This document shows, one piece after another, positions 27,430 to 35,404 of a DNA stretch of 64,000 nt. The notes below the pieces were generated by a model that was not told where the DNA came from, did not search any database, and saw only the letters and a list, made by a program, of their open reading frames with translations. This DNA comes from CAZIAK01 sp964537035 (GTDB taxonomy: Bacteria > Planctomycetota > B15-G4): NCBI GenBank assembly GCA_964537035.1, contig CAZIAK010000014.1, forward strand, positions 1-64,000. Direction: 5' to 3'. The position numbers and the translations under genes are program-made. Within the stretch, counting starts at the first letter, position 1. Each line of letters starts with the position of its first letter.

Positions 27430-29466
27430 ATGGAACGAATCGGCCGAGCCCTGCTCGCTCTCAACGATTCGCTCAAGCGCTCCACGACCATCTACATGGT
27501 GCTGGTCGCTGCGGTGATCGGCGTGCTGGGCGGTTACGGCGCCGTGGGCTTCCGCTTCCTGATCAAGTTCTTCGAAGACCTGATCTGGCGCACGGACGGC
27601 TTCGAGCTGAGCTGGGTCGAGAGCCTGCCAGACTGGCAGATCATCGTCATCCCCACGGTGGGCGGCCTGGTGGTCGGGGCCCTGGTGCACTTCTTCGCCA
27701 CCGAAGCCAAGGGCCACGGCGTGCCCGAGGTGATGGAGGCGGTGGCCAAGCACGGCGGCGCCATCCGTCCCCGGGTCGTGGCCGTGAAGGCCTTGGCCTC
27801 CAGTCTCTGCATCGCCACCGGTGGCTCGGTGGGGCGCGAGGGGCCGATCATCCAGATCGGTTCGGCAGTGGGCTCCACGGTGGGACAGATTCTGCGGGTC
27901 AGCCACCGGCGCATGCGCACCCTGGTGGGCTGCGGCGCCGCGGCGGGCATGGCGGCCACCTTCAACGCCCCGGTGGCTGGCGCGCTCTTCGCCGTGGAGA
28001 TCATCCTGGGCGACTTCGGCGTGCCCCAGTTCTCGCCCATCGTGATCTCTTCGGTGATGGCCACCATGGTGGCCCGGCACTTCCTGGGCGACTTCCCCGC
28101 CTATGTGATCCCCGAGTACTCCATGGTGCATCCGCTGGAGCTGATCGGCTACGCGGTCCTGGGCGTGCTGGCCGGCCTGGTCGCGCTGATCTTCATCCGC
28201 ACCCTCGACTTCTTCGAGGACCGCTTCGATGAGATGCCCTTCGCCCTGCCCTTCCGCACCGCCCTGGGCGGCCTGGGCCTGGGTCTGGTGGCCCTGGCCG
28301 GGCCGGGCGTGCTCGGCGTGGGCCACGAAGAGGTCAACGCGTCGCTGATCAACACACCGGGCATCAGCCATCTGGCCGTGCTGCTGGGACTCAAGCTACT
28401 GGCCGTGTGCCTGACCCTGGGTTCGGGCGGTTCGGGCGGCATCTTCGCGCCGTCGCTGTTCCTGGGCGCCATGCTGGGCGGACTGGTCGGACAGTGCATG
28501 CAGATGATCATGCCCGGCGCCGTGGCATCGCCGGGTGCCTACGCCCTGGTGGGCATGGGCACGGTGGTGGCCGCCACGACCCACGCGCCGATCACCGCCA
28601 TCTTGATCCTCTTCGAGCTGACCAACGACTACCGCATCATGCTGCCGCTGATGACGTCCTGCATCGTGGGCACGCTGGTCTCGTCGCGGCTGTTCCAGGA
28701 GTCGATCTACACCATCAAGCTGGCCCGACGGGGTGTGAACATCCGCGCTGGCCAGGACATCAACATCCTCAAGAACATCCCGGTGACCGAGGTGCTGGAG
28801 CCGGACACGATCATCGTGCCTCCCGGTGAACCGGTGGCCCCCCTGCTCGAGCGTCTGCTCTCCAGTGAAGAGGGCTGCCTCTACGTGGTGGACGACGAGC
28901 AGCACCTCGTGGGCGTGATCTCCACCAACGAGCTGGTGCCCATGTTGTCCGAGCTGCGCGACCTGCGAGGTCTGATCGTGGCCCAGGACGTGGCCTCTAC
29001 ACAGTGGCCCACGGTGTCGTCGGACCAGACCCTCGATCAGGTCGTGCGCAGCCTCGACATGGGCTACCGGGACGATCTGCCCGTGATTGATACCGAGGGC
29101 TCTTTTGTGGGCGCCGTCTCCATGAACAGCATCCTCGATCGCTACCGCAAGGAGCTGTTCAAGCACGAGATGGCGGGGACCATGGCCGTGGGCATGGAGA
29201 GCGCAGCGGGGGGCAACCTGGTCCATCGAGTGGGCGAGTATGTCCTCGCGGAGATCGACACGCCGCGACCCTTCGTCGGCCGGACATTGCTGCGGGCCTC
29301 GGTGCGAGGCCGCTATGGCGTGAACGTGCTGCTGATCCGCCCCGCCGCCCACGACGGCCTGTCACCCTCGCCCGTCTTCGCCGAGCCGGAGACGGTCTTG
29401 CGGGCCGAAGACCGCCTGCTGGTCTTTGGCCGCGAGAAGCAGATCCGCAAGCTGGAACACCTTTAG
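27430..29466 (+). CDS. ClC-type chloride channel/antiporter with CBS pair and RCK-C domain
   Basis: A protein of 678 aa. The ClC core (about residues 20-430) has GHGVPEVMEAVAKHGG in place of the GSGIP motif, GGSVGREGPIIQ with the gating glutamate (GREGP), and GSGGSGGIFAPSLFLGA (GxFxP). Two CBS domains follow (about 450-580: VTEVLEPDTIIVPPGEP; YVVDDEQHLVGVISTNEL). A C-terminal TrkA-C/RCK-C-like domain ends near LLVFGREKQ. The gating Glu suggests H+/Cl- exchange rather than a pure channel. CBS and RCK-C domains imply ligand gating by nucleotides or ions. The gene stands alone between two long intergenic regions. Confidence 0.93.
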   Translation: MERIGRALLALNDSLKRSTTIYMVLVAAVIGVLGGYGAVGFRFLIKFFEDLIWRTDGFELSWVESLPDWQIIVIPTVGGLVVGALVHFFATEAKGHGVPEVMEAVAKHGGAIRPRVVAVKALASSLCIATGGSVGREGPIIQIGSAVGSTVGQILRVSHRRMRTLVGCGAAAGMAATFNAPVAGALFAVEIILGDFGVPQFSPIVISSVMATMVARHFLGDFPAYVIPEYSMVHPLELIGYAVLGVLAGLVALIFIRTLDFFEDRFDEMPFALPFRTALGGLGLGLVALAGPGVLGVGHEEVNASLINTPGISHLAVLLGLKLLAVCLTLGSGGSGGIFAPSLFLGAMLGGLVGQCMQMIMPGAVASPGAYALVGMGTVVAATTHAPITAILILFELTNDYRIMLPLMTSCIVGTLVSSRLFQESIYTIKLARRGVNIRAGQDINILKNIPVTEVLEPDTIIVPPGEPVAPLLERLLSSEEGCLYVVDDEQHLVGVISTNELVPMLSELRDLRGLIVAQDVASTQWPTVSSDQTLDQVVRSLDMGYRDDLPVIDTEGSFVGAVSMNSILDRYRKELFKHEMAGTMAVGMESAAGGNLVHRVGEYVLAEIDTPRPFVGRTLLRASVRGRYGVNVLLIRPAAHDGLSPSPVFAEPETVLRAEDRLLVFGREKQIRKLEHL

Positions 29467-29693
29467 CCCGGCCTCTTTCGCAGCAGGTGAGAAGTGGTCC
29501 GGGAGAACGGAGCCAGCGGGCTGCTCAGTTTGAGCGCCGAGCCAGGGGGCCAGGCCGGAGAAGCCGATGAGCAGGAAACGCAGCACGCATGGCCCAGCAT
29601 TCAAGGCCCGAGTGGCGGTGGACCGTGGGAGCCCTGGATGGCCGGGCCATGGCCTCTAGCCCCAACGGCCCCGTCGAACTCACCCGACTCGGC

Positions 29694-31229
29694 TCAGACA
29701 ATCACCTTCGGCTGCTTCACCGCACGGACCTCGTCGGGCCGGCCGATGTTGCGGGTGTAGGGCGCGTGCTTGACGTACTCCGCGCCCTCTTCGGTGGCGC
29801 ACTCGTCGACGATGGCGCGCATGACCTCGATGAACCGGTCGAGGGTCTCTTTCGACTCGGTCTCGGTGGGCTCGATCATCATGGCTTCGGGCACGATGAG
29901 CGGGAAGTACACCGTGGGCGGGTGGATGCCGTAGTCGATCAGGCGCTTGGCCACGTCGGTGGCCTTGATGCCGTTGGGCAGGCCCTTGGCGCTGGCCACG
30001 AACTCGTGCATGCAGGGCTCGTCGACCCAGACCCGGTAGACATCGCGCAGCTTGGCTCGCAGGTAGTTGGCGTTGATCACCGCGTTGTCGGCGATGGCCA
30101 CCATGCCCTCGGGACCCTGGGCGCGCATGTAGGTGTAGCTGCGCACCATGACGCCGGGGCTGGTCAGGTAGCCCCGGGTGCGGCCGATCGATTTGTCGGC
30201 TGACTCGACGATCTCGAAGCGCACCTCGCCGCCCTCTTCGTGACGGGCGATCTTGGGCACGGGCAGGTACGGGGCCAGGTTCTCTCCCACCGCGATGGGA
30301 CCTGCGCCGGGACCGCCGCCGCCGTGGGGCTGGCTGAAGGTCTTGTGCAGGTTGAAGTGCATCACGTCCGCGCCGAAGTCACCGGGGCGGGTGTGGCCCA
30401 GGATGGCGTTCATGTTGGCGCCGTCCATGTAGACCAGCCCGCCGGCCTCGTGGATCGCGTCGCACACGTTCTTGATGTTGGGCTCGAACAGGCCCAGGGT
30501 CGACGGGTTGGTGATCATCAGCCCGGCGATGGAGTCACCGCTGCCGATCTTGGCCGCCAGGTCGTCCATGTCGACCCGGCCCCGAGAGTCGCTCTTCAGC
30601 TCGCGGGTGATGAAGCCGGTCATGGTGCAGCTGGCAGGGTTGGTGCCGTGGGCGCTGTCCGGGATCAAGATGACCTTGCGGTTCTGCCCGTCGTGATCGT
30701 CGAGATAGGCGCGCATGACCATCAGCGAGGTCAGCTCGCCGTGGGCACCGGCGGCCGGGTGCAGGCTCACCGAGTGCAGCCCGGAGACGGCCTTCAGGAT
30801 CTCCTCGACCCGCCAGCACACCTCGAGCATGCCCTGCATCTGATCGTCGGTCTGCTGGGGGTGCATGTTCGCCAGCCCCGGCAGCGCGCTGACCCGCTCG
30901 TTGATCAGCGGGTTGTACTTCATGGTGCACGAGCCCAGGGGGTAGAAGGCGTTGGCGATGGAGAAGTTGAGCGAGCTGAGCCGGGTGTAGTGACGTTGGG
31001 TGTCGAGCTCGCCCACCTCGGGCAGCTCCGCCGCCTCGGCGCGCAGGGCGAAGTCGGGCAGCACGGAGCCAGGGTCGACGTCGTCGTAGCCCGCGGGCGG
31101 CGGGCGGACGCCGCGCCGGTCGGCCACGGAGATGTCGAAGATGGTCAGGGGCGGGTTGTCAGCCGTCAGCTTCGGCGCCGTCCGGGTCGTGCTGGGTGCC
31201 GCATCAGGGGTGTCGGTGGCGTTGCTCAT
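29694..31229 (-). CDS. gcvPB: Glycine dehydrogenase (decarboxylating) subunit 2
   Basis: A protein of 511 aa, of typical length for the PB subunit of split bacterial P-proteins. It carries the PLP-binding Lys at about residue 296 in HFNLHKTFSQPHGGGGPGAG. Other family segments are LGSCTMKYNPLINE near the N-terminus and SLHPAAGAHGE. With GcvPA it decarboxylates glycine and loads the aminomethyl group on the lipoyl arm of GcvH. The ATG overlaps the gcvPA stop by 4 bp (ATGA), so the two subunits are made in coupled fashion. The last about 15 residues (EVRAVKQPKVIV) lie at the 3' end of the whole gcv cluster. Confidence 0.96.
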   Translation of the reverse strand: MSNATDTPDAAPSTTRTAPKLTADNPPLTIFDISVADRRGVRPPPAGYDDVDPGSVLPDFALRAEAAELPEVGELDTQRHYTRLSSLNFSIANAFYPLGSCTMKYNPLINERVSALPGLANMHPQQTDDQMQGMLEVCWRVEEILKAVSGLHSVSLHPAAGAHGELTSLMVMRAYLDDHDGQNRKVILIPDSAHGTNPASCTMTGFITRELKSDSRGRVDMDDLAAKIGSGDSIAGLMITNPSTLGLFEPNIKNVCDAIHEAGGLVYMDGANMNAILGHTRPGDFGADVMHFNLHKTFSQPHGGGGPGAGPIAVGENLAPYLPVPKIARHEEGGEVRFEIVESADKSIGRTRGYLTSPGVMVRSYTYMRAQGPEGMVAIADNAVINANYLRAKLRDVYRVWVDEPCMHEFVASAKGLPNGIKATDVAKRLIDYGIHPPTVYFPLIVPEAMMIEPTETESKETLDRFIEVMRAIVDECATEEGAEYVKHAPYTRNIGRPDEVRAVKQPKVIV

Positions 31230-32581
31230 CGAATCGTCTCCAAGGCGGCGACCAGTGCGTCGATCTGCTCTTTCGGGTTCATGTCGGTGACGGCGATGAG
31301 CAGCTCGTGGCTGCGGCTCTCGTCCCAGCGGGCCAGGTCGTAGCCGCCGATGATGCCGTGATCGTCGAGCAGGAGTCGGTTGACCTCGGCCGCCGGCAGC
31401 GGTGTGCGCACGGCAAACTCGTTGAAGAAGGGACGGTTCGGATGGGCCAGCTCGTAGCCATCGATCGCGGCGATGGCGTGGGCCGCCCGGTGAGCCCGGG
31501 TGAGGTTGACCCGTCCCAGCTCGACGAAGCCTTGCTTGCCCATGAGCGTCATCCAGATCGTGGCGCGCAGGGCCATGAGCTGCTGGCTGGTGCAGATGTT
31601 GCTCGTGGCCTTGGCCCGGCGGATGTGCTGCTCGCGGGTCTGGAAGGTCAGCACCACCGCCCGGTTGCCGTCGCCGTCGACGGTCTCACCCGCGATGCGG
31701 GCGGGCACCTGGCGCACGTTGTCCATGCGCGTGCAGAGGTAGCCCACGCCGGGGCCGCCGCCCCATGGGGGGTTGCCCATGCCCGTGGCGTCGCCGCAGA
31801 CGATGTCCGCGCCCTTGTGGCCAGGTGCTTCGAGGACAGCCAGGGACACCGGATCCGCAGAGACCACTGAGAGGGCGCCGCCCGCCTTGGCGGCTTCGGT
31901 GAGCGCGCCCACCTTCTCGATCACCCCCAGGAAGTTGGGGCTCTGAATGACCACCGAAGCCACGTCTTGTGTGTCGCCGATGGCTGACGTGATGGCGGCC
32001 CAGTCGGTGGCCCCATCGGTGAGCGGCACGGTGACCAGCTCGATGTCGATGTTCTTGAGGTAGGTGCGCAGGCAGCCGATGGAGTCGGGGTGCACGCCCT
32101 CGCTGATCACCACCCGCTTGGCCTTGCGCTTGATGCGCAGTGACATCAGCACCGACTCGACCACCGAGGTGGCGCCGTCGTAGAGGCTGGCGTTGCTGAC
32201 CTCCATGCCCGTGAGTCGGCACATCATGGTCTGCCACTCAAGAATGGTGGTCAGCGTGCCTTGGCTGGCCTCGGGCTGGTAGGGGGTGTACGCCGTCCAG
32301 AACTCGGTGCGCTGTTGCAGGTTGTCGACGAGCGCCGGGCAGAAGTGGTGATAGCTGCCCGCACCGAGAAAGCTCGGGTGGTCGTCCGCAGAGATGTTGC
32401 GTGACGCGAGCTCTTTGAGATGGCGAAACAGCTCGTCTTCGGTGAGCGCCGGGTCGATGGGCAGGGGCCCGTCGAAACGACAGTTCTCGGGGATGACGGC
32501 CATCAGCTCGTCGACGCTGGCCACGCCGATGGCGGCCATCATCTCGGCCCGGTCGGCGTCAGTGTTCTGAACGTAGTTCAC
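31226..32581 (-). CDS. gcvPA: Glycine dehydrogenase (decarboxylating) subunit 1
   Basis: A protein of 451 aa starting at GTG 32581, with GGAG 6 nt before it. Family segments include FLGAGSYHHFCPALVDNLQQ, YTPYQPEASQGTLTTILEWQ, and GVGYLCTRMDNVRQVPARIAG. It forms the alpha2beta2 P-protein with GcvPB. A 170-bp gap separates it from gcvH and holds a hairpin terminator and a perfect palindrome (32713-32726). gcvPA-gcvPB may therefore be partly independent of gcvT-gcvH in expression. Confidence 0.96.
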   Translation of the reverse strand: MNYVQNTDADRAEMMAAIGVASVDELMAVIPENCRFDGPLPIDPALTEDELFRHLKELASRNISADDHPSFLGAGSYHHFCPALVDNLQQRTEFWTAYTPYQPEASQGTLTTILEWQTMMCRLTGMEVSNASLYDGATSVVESVLMSLRIKRKAKRVVISEGVHPDSIGCLRTYLKNIDIELVTVPLTDGATDWAAITSAIGDTQDVASVVIQSPNFLGVIEKVGALTEAAKAGGALSVVSADPVSLAVLEAPGHKGADIVCGDATGMGNPPWGGGPGVGYLCTRMDNVRQVPARIAGETVDGDGNRAVVLTFQTREQHIRRAKATSNICTSQQLMALRATIWMTLMGKQGFVELGRVNLTRAHRAAHAIAAIDGYELAHPNRPFFNEFAVRTPLPAAEVNRLLLDDHGIIGGYDLARWDESRSHELLIAVTDMNPKEQIDALVAALETIR

Positions 32582-32712
32582 AGCTCTCTCCGTCTGGCAC
32601 CGGCTGGCACGGGACGGCAGGCGGCGCAGCTACGGTGTCGGGGCTCAGGGCCCCGTGGCAGGAAGTCAGGAGCACCCATGGCTGGGCGCCCTCGACGAAG
32701 TGGTGCAATACA

Positions 32713-32726
32713 TGAGCGATCGCTCA
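32713..32726. promoter_or_regulatory. Palindromic operator-like site TGAGCGATCGCTCA
   Basis: A perfect 14-bp palindrome lies 132 bp before the gcvPA start. The same sequence with one changed centre base (TGAGCGACCGCTCA) occurs at 62484-62497. The size and dyad symmetry resemble TetR-family operators, but the core GCGATCGC is also a common palindrome in some genomes, so regulation is unproven. Confidence 0.4.
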
Positions 32727-32744
32727 GAGCCCCGCAGGGCTCTG
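32725..32744 (-). terminator. Hairpin just after gcvH
   Basis: The stem cagagccc/gggctctg (32725-32732, 32737-32744) with tetraloop cgca begins 7 nt past the gcvH stop on the minus strand. It could attenuate read-through into gcvPA. There is no T-run. Confidence 0.45.
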
Positions 32745-32751
32745 GGGTGAA

Positions 32752-33132
32752 TCAGCTCGACGCGGCGACGTGTGCTTCGTAGGCGGCAGCGTCCATCAAG
32801 CCCTCGGGGGCCGCTGAGAACTTGATCTTGACCATCCAACCCTTGCCGTAAGGGTCGGCGCCGATGTCGCCCAGGTTGTCTTCGAGCGCATCGTTCACCT
32901 CGGCGATGGTGCCGCTCAGGGGCGCGTTGAGGTCGGAGACGGCCTTGACCGACTCGATCTCACCGAAGCCTTCGCCGGCGCTGACGTCGTCGCCCACTTC
33001 AGGCAGATCGATGAAGACCAGGTCGGAGAGTGTCTCCGTGGCGTGGGCGGTGATGCCGACGGTGGCGATCTCGCCCTCGATGCGGACCCACTCATGGTCT
33101 TCGGTGTACTGGCAGTCGGTCGGGTTGCTCAT
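32752..33132 (-). CDS. gcvH: Glycine cleavage system H protein
   Basis: A protein of 126 aa, the usual size. The lipoylation site is Lys63 in GEIESVKAVSDLNAP, and the N-terminal CQYTEDHEWVRIEGE and C-terminal GKGWMVKIKFS blocks are typical. The lipoyl arm shuttles the aminomethyl intermediate from P to T protein. AGGAG lies 11 nt upstream of the ATG. The LipM/LplA-type gene at 6513 is a candidate for installing the octanoyl or lipoyl group. The gene is 87 bp downstream of gcvT. Confidence 0.96.
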   Translation of the reverse strand: MSNPTDCQYTEDHEWVRIEGEIATVGITAHATETLSDLVFIDLPEVGDDVSAGEGFGEIESVKAVSDLNAPLSGTIAEVNDALEDNLGDIGADPYGKGWMVKIKFSAAPEGLMDAAAYEAHVAASS

Positions 33133-33219
33133 CCCGGGTGGTACTCCTGTCGAATCTGGTTGCCGGCGCTGGGCCGACGTTTGAAGCTCGCCTGGAGAGG
33201 TCCGGACGAGCCGCGAGCT

Positions 33220-34326
33220 TCAGCGCTCGCGCTTGTAGAACGGCAATGCGTGCAGCTTGATCGGGTGGCGGACGCCGCGGATCTCCATGGCCAGCTCGGT
33301 GGTCGGGCTGTCATGGGGGACGGTGACGTAGGCCGTGCCGATGTTCGTGCCCATGGTGGGCGAAGGCGATCCGGAGCAGACCCTGCCCACGGGGGTGTGG
33401 TCGACCGAGACCAGGTCATAGCCCTGACGGGGGACGCGCTTGCTGTCGGTGGTGAAACCCACCAGCACACGCTCCGGGCCCTCTGCGATCATCTTGTCGA
33501 TGGCCGCGCGACCGCTGAAGTCCTTGGTGTGCTTGATCGGCTTGAACACGATGCCAGCTTCGACCGGGTTGGTCGTGTCGTCGAGCTCGTGGCCGTAGAG
33601 GGCCATGCCCGCTTCGAGGCGCAGGGTGTCCCGGGCGGCCAGGCCAATGGGCGTCACGCCGTGGGCCTTTCCGGATTCGAGCAGGGCGTCCCAGATGCGC
33701 GGCGCTTCGGCAGCGGGGAAGTACAGCTCGTAGCCGTCCTCGCCGGTGTAGCCCGTGCGGGAGATCATGGCGGGCACGTCGCAGACCGTGCCCCGGTAGA
33801 AGCCGTAGTACTTGAGCTCGCCTGGGGACCCGCTGCACAAGGGCGTCACCGTGTCGACCGAGCGAGGACCCTGGATGGCGATCATGGCCAGCTCTTCGGA
33901 CTGATCTTCGAGAGTGCAGCCGAAGCGATCGGCCACGGTCTGCATCCATTCGAGGTCGCGGGCGCGGTTGCCGGCGTTGATGCAGAAGAAGATCTCGTCG
34001 GCGTCCTTGTAGATCAGCACGTCGTCCATGGTCGTGCCGTCTTCACGGGCGAAGAACGAGTAGCGGATGGCTCCCAGCTTCATCTTCTCGACGTTGATGT
34101 GCACCAGGAACTGGGCGGCCTCTTCGCGGTGTTCACCCACGAAGCGGGCCCGTCCCATATGGCAGAGGTCGAACAGGCCTGCCTGGGTGCGCACCCGGCT
34201 GACCTCATCGAGGATGCCCTCGTACTGCACGGGCATGGCGTAGCCCGCGAAGTCGACCAGTCGGGCGCCGGCAGCGCGGTGGCAGTCAGTCAGCGGGGTA
34301 GAACGCAGATCGGTGGGCGTGGCCAT
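33220..34326 (-). CDS. gcvT: Glycine cleavage system T protein (aminomethyltransferase)
   Basis: A protein of 368 aa from the ATG at 34326 (MATPTDLRSTPLTDCHRAAG), where family similarity begins; the frame stays open to 34428, but that extension is unconserved. Typical blocks are VDFAGYAMPVQYEGI, LCHMGRARFVGEHRE, and SRTGYTGEDGYELYFPA, with GlyThr-fold residues for tetrahydrofolate binding. It releases ammonia and forms 5,10-methylene-THF. It is the first gene of the gcvT-gcvH-gcvPA-gcvPB set. The upstream promoter region is cut by the N gap at 34504, and no glycine riboswitch could be recognised in the 177 visible bases. Confidence 0.96.
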   Translation of the reverse strand: MATPTDLRSTPLTDCHRAAGARLVDFAGYAMPVQYEGILDEVSRVRTQAGLFDLCHMGRARFVGEHREEAAQFLVHINVEKMKLGAIRYSFFAREDGTTMDDVLIYKDADEIFFCINAGNRARDLEWMQTVADRFGCTLEDQSEELAMIAIQGPRSVDTVTPLCSGSPGELKYYGFYRGTVCDVPAMISRTGYTGEDGYELYFPAAEAPRIWDALLESGKAHGVTPIGLAARDTLRLEAGMALYGHELDDTTNPVEAGIVFKPIKHTKDFSGRAAIDKMIAEGPERVLVGFTTDSKRVPRQGYDLVSVDHTPVGRVCSGSPSPTMGTNIGTAYVTVPHDSPTTELAMEIRGVRHPIKLHALPFYKRER

Positions 34327-34476
34327 GGCTCCGATACCCCCGAAGGGGCTCTTGTTGAGGGACAGCGGGAGCCCTGGATCATCGCTGAAACGCCCCTCTG
34401 AGACCAGAGCCCGGGGGGGCTGATGCACGTGCGCCCTCGGGACCCCTCCGTCACCCGGCAGGTCGTCGCGGGTTCT

Positions 34477-34630
34477 GGCCCCGGTCAGAGCCCAGGCGGG
34501 CCCNNNNNNNNNNNNNNNNNNNNNNNNNNNNNNNNNNNNNNNNNNNNNNNNNNNNNNNNNNNNNNNNNNNNNNNNNNNNNNNNNNNNNNNNNNNNNNNNN
34601 NNNGGCCCCGGTCAGAGCCCAGGCGGGCCC
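34477..34630. repeat. Assembly gap flanked by an identical 27-bp direct repeat
   Basis: The 27 bases before the 100-N gap (34477-34503) are repeated exactly after it (34604-34630); they start ggccccggtcag and end aggcgggccc. The sequence continues with degenerate cctgggcaggc/ggtcag units to about 34670. Either the contigs overlap and the gap is spurious, or a short tandem repeat collapsed here. Confidence 0.8.
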
Positions 34631-34664
34631 TGGTCACGCCTGGGCAGGCTCGGTCAGGCTGGGG

Positions 34665-35186
34665 TCAGGCCTCGAACAGCTGGTCGGCGGCGGCGTCCCA
34701 GTCGACGTCTGCACCTTCGCCAGGTTGGATGGCGGGCCGGCCACTGTGGCGTGCCAGCTCGGCCTGGGAGGAGAAGTCGCCCATGGTCGGGCGGCGCTGA
34801 GCCCTCTGAGGAGTTGCCTTCGCCGCAGCAGACAGGCTGGTGGCCTCGATGACGATGCGGAAACGCAGCCTGGGGGCCTTGCCCGCCGGAAGATCTCTCA
34901 GGCCGGCGATGAAGTCGTCCGGATAGCCCTCGAGGGCGTAGCGGGCGGGGTCGGCCAAGCGGGCCCGGGTGAAGCACTCTGCGGCTCGTCCGTGGTCTCG
35001 CTCGCGGAAGGCGATCTTGCCCAGCAGGAGGAACGCCGCGAAGGACTCGTGGCCCTGGGAGACGGCCTCGTCGAGATGCCTTCCCGCTTCATCCAGCTTG
35101 CCCACCCGATAGGCCCGCCGACCGCTCCACACGTGGTAGCGGGCGCGCAGTCCGGAGACGAGGCGTCGAATGGAGAGGGAAGTCAT
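34665..35186 (-). CDS. Small TPR-like hypothetical protein
   Basis: A protein of 173 aa. Residues about 20-85 hold two helix-turn-helix units of TPR type (AYRVGKLDEAGRHLDEAVSQG; GKIAFRERDHGRAAECFTRA). The remainder is polar and probably unstructured, with a Ser/Ala/Arg-rich stretch (about 115-140) and an acidic tail (DVDWDAAADQLFEA). There is no signal peptide. TPR units suggest protein binding; no partner is evident. It sits alone between the assembly gap and the large carboxypeptidase-regulatory-domain gene on the same strand. Coding is supported by the regular helical pattern and the clear ATG. Confidence 0.6.
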   Translation of the reverse strand: MTSLSIRRLVSGLRARYHVWSGRRAYRVGKLDEAGRHLDEAVSQGHESFAAFLLLGKIAFRERDHGRAAECFTRARLADPARYALEGYPDDFIAGLRDLPAGKAPRLRFRIVIEATSLSAAAKATPQRAQRRPTMGDFSSQAELARHSGRPAIQPGEGADVDWDAAADQLFEA

Positions 35187-35404
35187 GGGGCAACGGCCTC
35201 GATCGGAGGTCGGCTAGGAGGACAGCGGAAGCTCATCCAAGCCTAGCACGGGATCCGGGAACGGTCACTTTGGGGGTCAGCCAGCGCCTCTGTGGCGCAG
35301 ACCCCACGAAGCGGGGGTGCTGGGCTCTGGGGGCCCTTGCCAGTGGCCTGATCTCTGCATGGCCGTCGAATCGACGTTCTTTGAAGGTCTTTAAGCTGCC
35401 CCTG

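Noticed and set aside
27168..28232. 354-codon plus-strand frame overlapping the ClC gene
   Set aside because: It is a frame-shifted shadow of the ClC coding sequence, dominated by Arg/Gly/His.
34327..34503. Glycine riboswitch upstream of gcvT
   Set aside because: I looked for the conserved GGAGAG/CTCTGG aptamer core on the minus strand and found no matching arrangement. The rest of the leader is cut by the gap, so absence is not proven.
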